From Cylicocyclus nassatus (Eukaryota; Nematoda; Chromadorea; Rhabditida; Strongylidae): a stretch of DNA of 64,000 nucleotides. This document shows positions 53,915 through 64,000 of this stretch, piece by piece (positions within the stretch are counted from its first letter, which is position 1; every line of letters begins with the position of its first letter). Location: contig CATQJL010000223.1 in the NCBI GenBank assembly GCA_958299035.1, positions 5,879,753 through 5,943,752 on the forward strand. Reading direction: 5' to 3'. The notes under the pieces are model-generated. The model had not been told where the DNA came from and did no database searches. It saw nothing but the letters and a program-made list of their open reading frames with translations. The translations under genes were made by a program, and so were the position numbers.

Positions 53915-54643
53915 ATGCTTTGTTTTCAAGACAAAAGCGAACTACTCGACGAATTCGAAAATGTCGTCAATGTGAGTGGTCCACTACATTTTGCTGCCAC
54001 CAAGGGTATGGGTCATGTGAAGTGTTTTCGAAATGTAGAGGAAATACATTCAAATGGTGAGATTCCATGTTTTCCAAAAGTGTTACGGTATCGCAGACAA
54101 ACTTAGGACCTGCGATCGTATTGTTGCGTAATGTTGGACTTTTATCGCTCGATCTCACAGCGCTGCAGAAAATAGACTACGATAGGCGGACTAAAGCCGT
54201 TATCTTGCACAGCAATGAAGGGCTCTACATTGACCAACTTTTTGACAGCTTGGAGTCAAAAGGAATAACTGCTTCAGAAATCCTAAGTACTTCAAGAATT
54301 GGTTGGTTTCTAGAGAATCTCTGTCAATAGTGCCACCTCGTTCCGGTCCCTGTTAGTCTCACCTACCAGATAAAATTTTACAGAATTTATGAACACAATA
54401 TGGTCAGTTATTTTCTTCAGTATATTATTCCTTTTGGTGGCTTGTATCCTTGGAATCGTCGTTTATAAGACAACAGAAGAGATTCATGAAATTTTGAAGC
54501 TTTTGAGATGGCAAAAGGTGCGCTCGGTTTGTGTTTGCAGTACTTACCCCAAAAAAATTCTTTTGCAGAGAGGACAGCAATACGTGCCTCCAGAACCACC
54601 ACGCACTAGTAATTACTCGTTAAAAACTTCAAAAAGTCACTAA
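53915..54643 (+). CDS. Small single-pass membrane protein, unknown function
   Basis: Exons: 53915-53971, 54039-54056 (18-nt microexon), 54097-54301, 54384-54517 and 54569-54643, giving 162 residues with consistent phases. The last three are firm: GTTGGT donor, TTTTACAG acceptor, G+AA closing a codon, then a 51-nt intron ending TTTTGCAG. A simpler alternative starts at the ATG at 54,067 and gives 147 residues. The protein has a soluble N-terminal part (LSLDLTALQKIDYDRRTKA; YIDQLFDSLESKGITASEI), one strong membrane helix (IWSVIFFSILFLLVACILGI) and a short basic, Pro- and Ser-containing C-terminal tail (QQYVPPEPPRTSNYS). No N-terminal signal is evident, so it may be a type II or tail-type protein. 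No family is recognised. AATAAA follows at 54,700. Confidence 0.6.
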
Positions 54644-54699
54644 TCAGTATCGATACTTTACATGATTATTCAACATTTAAATAGTAAATCTAATGGCAT

Positions 54700-54705
54700 A
54701 ATAAA
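54700..54705 (+). terminator. Polyadenylation signal AATAAA
   Basis: AATAAA 57 bp after the stop codon of the small membrane-protein gene. Confidence 0.55.
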
Positions 54706-55879
54706 AAAATGCAGTTGAACCTGGCGCGATGTACGACCAGATTGTATTTTCGTTTTATTTTCGGAACACCTGTTATTTGAAGCAGACTTTATCCTCAGCA
54801 AAAACGACATAATTCTCTGGTAATTTTGCACGCCAGAACTTCTTCAATGGGCGTTGTACATATTCTGGATTCTCTCATTTTTCATCTTCGCATGGGCTCC
54901 GCTTATGCAGGATCCTGCTTTTCTCGTCATGTGTATCCATTCTTTCTGAGGCAAAGTCTATATGTCTTCCAAGTTCTCGCTGGTCGTCCCTGAATTTCTG
55001 TTCATTCACCTCATCTTGGGGCTACCTCTAGGTCTTTTACTTGGTGCCCCCACCATTACGGCTAATTTCGTGGTGTGGCTTTCTTTCCTTCTGCGCAAAT
55101 GTCCGTATTATCGTAATCTCTTCTCCTGCATTTTTGGGCAATCATAGCTACTTTTATTTGGGCTCGTATAGTGTCATTGCAAATGTAGACTTTCATGTGA
55201 TTTCTGAGGTCCATCGCAGCATCCTTGTTTCCATGACACTGAGATTGCGCTCGTCGTTTCGGTAATGGCCAGTAATCACTGCCATAGTGCTGCTGGGCAG
55301 AAAACGGTTTGCAGAGGGGCTTGAGTTGCAATGGTATTCATTTGGCACAGAACCGTTGAGGCTCTCATACAGCCATGTTTTTCCATACACGCTGTGTTCA
55401 TCGTGTCTGCAACTCCTCGTGTAGGTCTCCTTCTAAGATGTGACTGCTTAGGTACTTGTCATGAACACCTGTTCTTGATGACAGACCGTCTGCGCGCTAA
55501 GCAGAGACCAGCGTTCTTTGCGCAGGCTGGTAAAAAGACCGTTGCAATGTCATGCCGGAGGCCCCTTCCGTTAGTTTTCTATTCGGAGTCGGTACCTTGG
55601 GCTCTCCCCACGTTTCTTCTGCTGTTAGTATTTTGTCCAGAAATGTAATAGTAACCCGCCAAGCATGGGAGGAAATGAATTAGTAAGCTTAGAATTGTTG
55701 CTCATGGGATTGAATTTAAGCTATGGAAAATTGTATCCTGAAGTTGGAATGGAAGTGGGTAAAGCTCGATAATAGTTAGGAAGTAGTTCATGTTTTGCTG
55801 TATAAATAAATACCAACCTGCTGTGTAGTTCAACATATGTACCGGACTCACTTTAAAACAGTACTGCATGAGGCTCTTT
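54706..55879. other. No gene recognised
   Basis: Intergenic. 54,860-55,640 is possibly further decayed 3' sequence of the LINE relic that follows, but no motif proves it. Confidence 0.4.
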
Positions 55880-56430
55880 TTTAGCTCACCCCTTCGATGT
55901 TTATGGTAACTGGAGTCTGTTTTCCTACTTCCACGTGTTCTCTCCCTTGAGCTTCAAGCCATACACTAGTCTGGTTTTCCAGTTTTGTAACTTGTCTTGA
56001 AGCTCCTTTCCGTCACTTGCTATCATGACCTTATCGTCTGCGTAGAGAAGTGTCCAAGGAGGTTCACGTCTGAGTGGTTACATCACAGCGTTCATTACAG
56101 TAACGAAGAGCAAAGGGGAGAGAACTGAACCTTTACTTCAGCCTTGATTTGGAACTTTTTCGACCCTGCAACTTGTATGTGACTTGAAACGTTGTGGTAG
56201 ATCAATTTTATCCACTGGACGTACTCTTCGGGCACCACATGTCACCGTAAGGCCCACCATATGACATCATGGGCCATCTTAACAAAAGCTTTCGCCAGGT
56301 CCAGGAAGGCTGCATGCAATTTATTCTGTTTCTCTCTATATCTCTTAACACATTTATACCACAATGGATTGCCCGTACCCGAAAGACTTGATAGATAACC
56401 GAAAATAAGTGATAGAAACGGAGTGGCAAT
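55880..56430 (-). pseudogene. RTE-type LINE reverse transcriptase relic
   Basis: Reading downward from about 56,380, frame-broken pieces give AFLDLAKAFVKMAHDVIWWA (motif A region; active copies have an Asp after KAF), then VQWIKLIYHNVSSHIQVAG, KGSVLSPLLFVTVMNAVM (motif B, with Q and G before it lost) and PWTLLYADDKVMIASDGKEL (the YADD catalytic box). Order and wording fit the RTE clade common in nematodes. At least two frame changes and stops make it dead. It lies between two convergent genes, downstream of both. Confidence 0.82.
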
Positions 56431-56650
56431 TTTTATATAGCTGTTAGACAGTCAACCGACCATTTATAGCTTACATAATGCTAAAAAGGTAGAAAGTCGA
56501 TAGTGAAAGAGGAGCTCTTATTTTTGTCATTCATTTCTGGAATCTTCAGATATGTTGATGCCTTTGACATCTTCTAACGTCTCTGCTCTGGTGTTGAAAC
56601 GGGATTCTATCAAAAGGAAGATACATCAGATATTGACATATTCAAAGCTT

Positions 56651-56656
56651 TTTATT
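56651..56656 (-). terminator. Polyadenylation signal AATAAA for the peptidase gene
   Basis: TTTATT on the plus strand, about 185 bp past the stop codon at 56,840 in the gene's direction. Confidence 0.5.
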
Positions 56657-56839
56657 ATGTACAGCCCTTCTACATCACATCTGTTAAAGCATTTGACATC
56701 GACAAATGAGTGCATATATATGCGCTTGTTTCGAATCTGGTACAACAATCAGATATTGCACGGAAACCAACGAACCCAATTGTACAAAAGATAACAATAA
56801 TCAAATGAGAATCTTACATAATACCTATGACCCGAATAC

Positions 56840-59800
56840 CTACGACCTAGGTTGGAATGGAGCCCTTGCGGGTAAAGCTACCGTAGGTCGAAGAAAGTGA
56901 AGTGGAGTGGGAACGAATCGAGGCTGGATGGGTCTGTAGAACAATTGGGGGGCCAGCGTTGGTAGAGCAGGGACTATCGGTAGTGGAGGGGCTGGAGTTG
57001 ATTGTGGCGTCGATCCGTTTGCTTTTAGCTGAAAAAAATACCAAAGTTTAATGGTGGATTCTGTTAGTAAATCCCCTCGAATAACGGCTGATCCCTGACA
57101 AGGCGGTCCTCTTATTTTGTAGCGTGCGAGCGCCGTGTTTGAGCATCTTTTATATTAGCTAGTACGCCCGCGCACGCTCCGCTTGCATGAGTAGCCGCCT
57201 TCGTGTGGGAATAGTCTTTATACTCGTGCCCCAGTTCTACAGTAACTCTTGACTAAATGTAAATGATTCCAGTGCACTTACTATGGCTGTGGAATTGTAG
57301 TCTCCCAGTTGGAATGGTTCATATTCTCCACCCAAGCATGTATGTAAGAATTGTTCTATGAAACCGCATTGCGCCAATCGATTGTTAGCCTGAAATTGCG
57401 CATGTTTGTCAGATAAATTTTTGTCCAACCGCTCAACAGTACCTTTCTGAAACCGTGTCCCTCATCTGGGTAAAGAATGTAAGTAACCGGTATTGATCTC
57501 TTTTGCAGGGCATCTACGAATTGATCTGGAAAAATAAGCATGAGCACATTGAGTACGCTTGAGTAATTTATTGCACGGAGAGACTGAACGCCGTAACGTC
57601 CATATTAGATAGTACGTTTTGGTGGGAGATAGCAGACGGTTAGAGTAATAAAAGCGCGTTAGAGAAGCCGACAGCGTCCGCAGTAGTGCTTCGTATCTGC
57701 GTGCGATGAATCGCCTGTATTTCAAATGGCTTCTACCAACCTGATTCTTGCTGTTTTACTCTGGGATCGTTGGCACCTTGCAAAATCATTAGGGGCTTCG
57801 TAACTCGGTCAGCGAAGAAGAGCGGAGATCGAGCGGTCAGCGACTGTCGTCCTTCTTCTCTGTAAAAAAAATATTTATGGGAATCCCTAGAGCAGTCAAG
57901 AAAAATCCCTTACGTTGTAACATCGGCTCCGACCATTCTAATGAGATCTTGATAGAAACCTCTCCAATAGGGAGGCACAGCTTGTACTAATGTTACGAGA
58001 TTTGATGGTCCGACTATATCCACTCCGCATGCAAATACGTCAGGAGTGAATGTGAGAGCAACCAAGGTTTCGTAACCGCCATAGCTGCCACCTACAAAAA
58101 TGAAATTCATTTTTTTTGGAAAAAGTTGGGACCATTGTTTTTGACCTACCCATAATTGCAATTTGAGATCTGTTTGCTATTCCTTTTGCGACAGCAAACT
58201 CAACAGCATCCAGAATGTCGAAATGCATCTTTCGACCCCATTCACCGTTACCAGCGTTTGTCAGGCGCTTACCGAAACCAGTACTTCCGCGGAAATTTAC
58301 CTAAACCATTTTTGGTATTGAGAAAAACTACCAACATCAACAAATAGCTCAACCAACCTGAAGTACTGCATAGCCCCTATTAGTCAGCCAAACATTTGTG
58401 CCAGAAAATCCGTAGTCGTCTCTAGCTTTTGGCCCTCCATGCACAAGTACTACCATCTTTTGTGGTTTTACTGGCAACATTCCAAGCTCAGCGTAACCTC
58501 GATCAGCTTCTGGAACGTCTTTAGCTGAGCGAAGGGGTGCCTAAAATCTAAGGCTTGTATTTTTTCTCAACGTGGTCAAATGTTTGCGCTTACGTCTGGT
58601 GGCAGACTGATGTAGGCTTGCAGAACTGTATCATCTCTGGCCTTGAAGTCGAATCCTACTTGTTTGTTTAGCTTGTATTGTCCGAGTTCGGGTCGCACAT
58701 TGAAGAGAAATTCTGCCTGAAAGATAGATTTTTTGTTTTATTTTTCTTTATGCAAGTCTTCTTGTTTCTGATCTGAATATATGTGAATGCGCGTTGTATT
58801 GAGAGGTTTGCTGATTCTAAAATGCTTATCGCAATCAAAAATATAATTTTCTAGAAAGTTATAGCACGTCAAAGTAAGGATTCAAAAAACGTTAACACAT
58901 TTGCATCAATTCAACAGTGTTTCTAGGGCTGATTACATTGGTTCTTTGATTTTCAGACTCAATGATGCAAATTTTTGGTGGGGTAGAGAGAATAGAAGCT
59001 GGGGATGAAAGCTCCAAATTTTAGCGCCTAAAGAAGGCTAAGATGGAAACTTACAGATTTCAAATGGGTTCTGTACAAGAAGACTTCATAGGGCTTGTCA
59101 GCAGACAAGTAGGTTACCAGCCACGTGGACATATCTGAATTTGGAGTTTGTAGTGAAATGTATGAGGAATAGACCAGATGTGGATTTTTACCTAGACTGA
59201 TAGATAGGATCTGCAGTGAGCCATGTGGTCGAAGATTTACCAAATATTGGAGGTCTTCCATGATTGTTCCATTTGCTACAAACAATTCTGGTCGGTGATA
59301 GACCTGGAAGGATCGGGTTGTCGTCGGTATATAGTTCCTTGGGAGCTGGTATAATTTGAGAGGAGTAATTTTTTTTGCTATTTGTTGGAATGACTAGCAA
59401 ACCTTTGTAAAGGCTATGTAGCTGTTATGACCTTTATAAGGCGTACTAGGACTGAAAATTTGGTTAGAACCCTAATTTCTTACCTCAGCAACTGCCAATA
59501 CAGTTTTGTCTGTTGGATGAATCAGGATACTGCCAATTTCAGCTTTTGTTGCAGTGTATAGAACTTCTCGAACCTCGGGTTCGTCAAATTTGAAAACAAC
59601 AAGAGTTCCTGAATTTTTACTGCGTATTTCCCATCTCGTGCAGCTGTCAAATATCGAATTTGGTTATTAACTTACCGAGGTCAATATTCTCGTCTCCCCA
59701 GATCCAATACATGTACTGATTACTCTTGTCGAATGATACAGGGCTAAATCAACTCGCACTCAATGTCAGTATCCTTAAAATTAGTTATTCTAACTTACTT

Positions 59801-62440
59801 GGTGACTGCTCTATCATCTGGCTTAACCACAAGGTATCTTTCCCACTCGGATGGATCGGATGTGTACGGTAGTCTATTTGCCGTCGGTGACCGCCTAAAT
59901 TGAATGTTTTTACTCATTCGCTTTTTATAGTTTTGAAAGTATGTAATAATAAGGGGTCCCCCCTATAGGTAGCAAAATTTAGTCTTCTTGAATCAGTTGC
60001 CGCAAGCGAGTTGCTTTGAGTAACTGAAATATTTACCACTGAAATCAGAAATCCAAATAAGCTTCATAAAAAAAACTATTCATAATCGTAACCTAAGGCT
60101 ATAGGCCAGCAAAAATATTGGGAAGCTTCTCAACAATCTTTCCCAGGTTCATGATTAGCGTCCCATCATACAAAAGAGATTTTTGTACCCCCCTCCCCCA
60201 AATTTCTGAAAACGCCCTGCTGCGAAGTTATGAGCGTGTGGAGTGGATTACCAAGCCAGTAAGGCACTATCTCATCTCCTATTGTTGACGCCGTATCGCC
60301 ACAGTCCGCGCCACATGTGCATTCTCTGCGTCACTGACTCTAATACGAATGCAAAGCCTCGTCCAAATTGGAAGGCACTGGTAAGGTTTTATATCTAAGC
60401 CTTCACATTCTAGAAGATAGAGCTGTAAGATAACATTTTTGAATTTTTCCGCGTAGTAGGGGTGAAAAGTCTGGCGTTTCCAAGATCCTTTGGAGCATGC
60501 GTGTTCTTATGCATTCTTCTGATGGAAAAGGCTACTGAATGCATGGAGTATCTGATTGATTTCAGGAGTCGTCCTTGGAGGGTAAAGGACTTGATCACCC
60601 TAGAGCGTGGTCGAACTTCGTTAGCACCAATTCATAGCGGCGATTTATACCACTACGCCGTCCATCCCTCTTTTTCGCATAAGGCTAGCTCAAAGACACA
60701 AAAGGACTCCTCCTTAGAGATCATGGATCAAATTCGTGTCCACACGTAATCCTACCGATGTCCGAAAACGTACTGCACGCACGCGCCATCTAAGGCCAAA
60801 ACGCAAACAGTAATGCGACTTCCTGCTACACAATCTCTTGGCAAACCTCGCTTTCACGACCCCCTATCCTCCCATATCATCACCGCTCGCGTTTATGACT
60901 AGTTAAACAAAGCAAGCTTGAAAAAGAGCCCACCTCAAATACATCAATGAACCATCCGGTTGTTCTTGTACAGCAAGACGAATGTTCATATCATTGTCTA
61001 CAACGAATGCTGGGAAACGATCGTTTTTCAAATGTAATGTCATCGAGTCAGTCAGCAGATCGTAGATGTACACATTGTGGTATCTGTAAAAAATATTGCA
61101 ACTTTTGCAAGTGCGAAAACCAATGTAAACTCTGATGTAAGATCAGCAACACGTGGTTTTGCAGGAAGTTTGCATAGGACAAAAAGTCATTTTTTTCAGG
61201 GAGCAATTGTACAAAAGAATTTGCTGACTCACGATGGGTTCTGGTCGTTGAGTCCGATCAGAATTCGAGAGCTTCGATGGTTGTTACCGAAAATTTGCGC
61301 TTTGACACCGGGTTTGTTCGAGATTATTGTACTCTTCTGCGGATCCTCGGCTATGGCTTCCTTAAGCAGAGAGCATAGATCAGCTAAATTTGGAAAAAAT
61401 TCAAATAATTGAATAGTTTTGTTTTGACATGCAAATACAAAACTCTACAAAAATTCAAATAGGTGTTTAACAGCCAAGATTTTTCTCTTCAAGAATCAAT
61501 TCAATTCAGATTTCAATTAATTAGAATGTTTCATTGGTAATTGCCATGTATGTCCTTGAATGTTAGCCTTTTGAATTTTTTTTTTGCTTTTTAGGTTCTC
61601 TTTTTGAATTTTTGTTTGAATTTTTCAATTTTTTATTCAGTAATTTTTGATCTACAAATTATGAATTTCTAGTATTGAAACTGGGAGAAACACCTAATAC
61701 TTGGAGGGACAAATGGTTGCAGATATCGAGAAGTCATCTTGAGTAACATTTTCAAGTATTATATCCAAAATTCAGTTCAATTGTGGCAAAATTTCCTGGA
61801 AATTTGGTGAAAATCAGGTTACTTCACGTTCTTGCGCTATTTCGTTACTGAAAAGATTTGCTTAAATAAAGTTAATCTTCTGATTCTTCTTACATTACTT
61901 TTTCCAATGATGCTGAAATTTGAACGAAAATACCGCTACAACATTTTTGCGAACAGAAAGACCGAATTTATCTATCAGCCAAATAGAAAAATCGCTAGAA
62001 ACCTACTTCAGAGATATTTTTCTTGAAGAGCATGGTATTTTCGTCTCCATTTCTATCTTGAGTGAAAAGAATTATATCTGGAACTCCAGTCCATGTGTAA
62101 CCTATAAAGCAAGAACTCATCGGAGCAAGAAATAATCTGGTCAATTGTTACTTACCAAGTACATCGCTTTGCTTCTCAAAAGTCACCTGACGAGTATGTT
62201 TGCACGATGTACATTTCACAAATATATTTTTGATATTGTTTTCATCTGGCTTGATGAATGCATAAACTCTAAAATATAAAGATAAACCTTGTTATTATTT
62301 TTTGTTACAGATAGTCTTATTACTCACTTTCCATCAGGGCTTAGTGTGATTGCAGAATAATTCGCATCAGAAAACAATAGTTCCCTAGGGATGAGATCAG
62401 CACTGCTCACCAGGGGGATGAATAAGAGAGCGAGAAGCAT
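56840..62440 (-). CDS. dpf-6: Dipeptidyl peptidase family member 6-like S9 serine peptidase, 18 exons
   Basis: Exons: 62440-62328, 62268-62156, 62101-62003, 61383-61233, 61083-60934, 59894-59799, 59743-59676, 59608-59484, 59303-59192, 59134-59055, 58716-58594, 58540-58358, 58300-58150, 58091-57914, 57859-57741, 57525-57443, 57389-57282, 57028-56840. They sum to 2241 nt (746 residues) with every phase closing. A signal peptide ([14 protein letters not shown]) implies secretion or an endomembrane lumen. Residues about 20-400 form the beta-propeller-like N-terminal domain. The alpha/beta hydrolase follows, with HGGP at 444-447, nucleophile Ser524 in GGSYGG, Asp612 in GANDPR and His644 in DEGHGF. 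The triad is complete, so an active exo-/oligopeptidase cutting short peptides is expected. [20 protein letters not shown] is typical of the acylaminoacyl/DPF-6 branch. The last exon adds a Pro-rich 62-residue tail. One donor (62,002, GTTTCT) is non-consensus but required by phase. The symbol is by similarity to C. elegans dpf-6. Confidence 0.93.
57570..57707. mobile_element. MITE, ATCGCACGCAGAGAC family, in intron 15 of the peptidase gene
   Basis: Left ATTGCACGGAGAGACTGAAC and right GTATCTGCGTGCGAT are inverted. The interior shares GACAGCGTCCGCAGT with 63,735-63,882. Lies wholly inside the 215-nt intron between 57,741 and 57,525 and accounts for most of it. Confidence 0.75.
59895..60933 (-). 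other. Intron 5 of the peptidase gene (about 1.04 kb)
   Basis: Larger than its neighbours, with a C-rich repeat-like stretch at about 60,180-60,230. A plus-strand frame at 60,462-60,749 has a hydrophobic stretch but no support, so I treat it as intronic. Confidence 0.6.
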
Positions 62441-62450
62441 CTGAAAGAGA
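62441..62450 (-). promoter_or_regulatory. Splice acceptor directly before the start codon (likely trans-splice site)
   Basis: The minus strand reads TCTCTTTCAG immediately before the ATG. A perfect nematode acceptor abutting the initiator suggests spliced-leader addition here. A cis-spliced 5' UTR exon is the alternative. Confidence 0.6.
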
Positions 62451-63734
62451 AAAATTTGAATTTTCTATAATGTTGAGAGAGAAGATGCGAATGATCGGAT
62501 TGGTTTAGATTGTCTGGATTGTCACATTGATAGGTTTTCGAAATGGGAGAAATAGAACTTTGGTTCAAAAATTTTGGTAAACTATACGATGTCAATTTAG
62601 TCGGACAATGAGGTAGTTTCAGTATCAAATGAAAACAGCAAAAATTTAATTTCAAGAGTTGATTTTTGTTTTATCTATGGTAAGAGAACCCCCTAAAGTT
62701 CACTGCAAGAATATATTGATAACGTCAATTAATTTTTTGAATGAATAATGAATAATTAATGAATGATGCAAAATTATGAATTTTTCTACTAAGAACTACT
62801 GCTTCTTTCTGATTTGTAGAAGACGCATTTCTTGTGCAAAAATAAATAATCAAATGGAAAGTACTGTAAGCAGAAAAACTCTGAGAACTTTGGGAGATGA
62901 AGGGTAACCCTTAAGGAGTGCTTTTCTAGAAATGTAAAAAAAATCCCCAATATTCCTACGGATATTATTGAACTCTGTGATAAAAATTCCCTCAGGAAAG
63001 GCCAAAAAATCGAAAATTGCCTTTATTTAAATTTAGGTATTGGAAGTTTTGGTGATGCTCAAAGTGCTCGAAAGTCTGAGAGGCGAGGAGAATGATAGAC
63101 ATGGACTGTACTATGAAAAAATGACTAACCATGAAATGGATGGCCCAGGAAGTTTCAGCGAAATCTGCAGAACACAAAGCAATTGAGCTTAGCGTAAAGA
63201 AAACCGCTGCTTAAATGTATATAAAGGGCTTTACACAAACTGGCAACAAACCAGATTTTCTTTACTATCGCATTGTGTAAGTTCACATTCAAGAAGTGGG
63301 GATAGCTGTCATTCGTCAGTGAAAGAGTGATGGCTCTTATGTAAATTCGGGTGTTCAAAGGGAAAGTTTTTTTGGAACGGCTCCAAAAAGTTGAAACCCG
63401 ATTTTCACTTTGTTCGCGATCGGTTTTTGCTGGATTCATCTTTTCATATGGTGAATAGTCTGGTCGAGAGTATATGAAGAGATGTTGTTATAGCAAGCGA
63501 TGAATAATTCTGAACTGAAATCATTGCCTAGCCAGAAAACCCCGAAAATCCGGATCGGTAGCACTAGAAAACCGTGCTCGGAACACTGAGAGGTTCACTG
63601 TCATTGTAATCTTTTCAAAGATGTTTTTGTTTATTTTGCATTTTTTATGCGGAGAACAAGTTAGTTTTTGGCTTGTTTTCGAACTATTTACTGACATTAC
63701 GTGAACGAGCATGTTCGAAAGTCTATGGGCAGTT
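62451..63734. other. Upstream region of the peptidase gene
   Basis: AT-rich, no gene recognised. It probably holds the promoter and outron of the minus-strand peptidase gene, but no specific element can be assigned. Confidence 0.4.
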
Positions 63735-63882
63735 CATCGCATGCAAAGACTGCAGGCTGCGACGTCCTATCAAGATAGTTCATGTTTGGGAGAGACAGCA
63801 GACAGCTAGAGAAATGAAAGTGCGTTTAATCTGAGAGACGCCGACACAGCGTCCGCAGTGGCGTCTTATCTCTACGTACAAT
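63735..63882. mobile_element. MITE, ATCGCACGCAGAGAC family, third copy (148 bp)
   Basis: Left ATCGCATGCAAAGACTGCAG and right CTTATCTCTACGTACAAT are inverted with a few mismatches. Interior shares GAGACAGCAGAC and CAGCGTCCGCAGTGG with the 57.6-kb copy. Confidence 0.7.
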
Positions 63883-64000
63883 GGAACCACTATAAGTAAC
63901 ATAGAGAGATTAGAAAAATCTTGCCTGCTTTAAACCACAGAAAAGAGAAGTTCACCGCTTTGAGCAATGGAAAATTGAAATGAAAAGTAGCTGAAAATTA

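Noticed and set aside
54389..54643. Single continuous frame for the membrane protein's last part
   Set aside because: The stretch 54,518-54,568 has a GTGCGC donor and TTTTGCAG acceptor and reads as a short intron. The phase fits only when it is removed.
60462..60749. Plus-strand frame with a signal-like hydrophobic start
   Set aside because: Lies within intron 5 of the peptidase gene on the opposite strand, with no homology or splice signals that I can see.

Overview
The window is eukaryotic and most likely from a nematode, probably a clade V / strongylid-like worm. The signs are many short introns (about 40-70 nt) ending in TTTTCAG-type acceptors, a splice acceptor directly abutting a start codon (typical of spliced-leader trans-splicing), a dipeptidyl-peptidase gene of the nematode DPF-6 type, and CR1-, RTE-, BEL/Pao-, Penelope-, hAT-, PIF/Harbinger- and mariner-type repeats. 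There is no bacterial architecture: no operons, ribosome binding sites or CRISPR. I cannot name the species.

Layout. 1-2.7 kb: a decayed CR1-type LINE on the minus strand (ORF1 plus broken ORF2). 3.5-6.7 kb: a degenerate tandem repeat, a complete 1.67-kb LTR retrotransposon with 258-bp LTRs, 5-bp target duplication, tRNA-Gly primer site and gag-like ORF only, then a palindromic MITE. 7.4-11.5 kb: a multi-exon plus-strand gene for a Ser/Thr/Pro-rich protein I do not recognise. 13.4-29.1 kb: about 13 kb of homogeneous satellite (85-bp ancestral unit, 117-bp main unit, 234-bp dimer, 4.3-kb superduplication), split at 14.17-16.85 kb by an intact-looking Penelope-like element with inverted termini and a hammerhead-like motif. 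29.1-53.9 kb: mainly nested DNA transposons and foldback elements, plus an ERGIC-53/LMAN1-like lectin relic whose exon is split by a hAT insertion. 53.9-54.7 kb: a small single-pass membrane protein gene. 55.9-56.4 kb: an RTE reverse-transcriptase relic. 56.8-62.4 kb: a complete 18-exon minus-strand gene for a secreted or lumenal S9 serine peptidase (dpf-6-like); all exon phases close into a 746-residue protein. 62.4-64 kb: upstream sequence with one MITE.

The most unusual signal is in the hAT-type elements. Two pairs of non-autonomous elements (31,120-32,420 with 50,887-51,602; 42,454-44,400 with 49,332-50,327) share outer termini within each pair. Each copy also carries its own version of a 9-13 bp word, repeated at its ends and in an internal palindrome. 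The word differs between copies but agrees inside a copy, as if all sites in one element change together. I know of no described system that works this way.

Only the peptidase gene and the Penelope ORF are firm as intact protein-coding units. The other gene models rest on splice-site and phase consistency read by eye.
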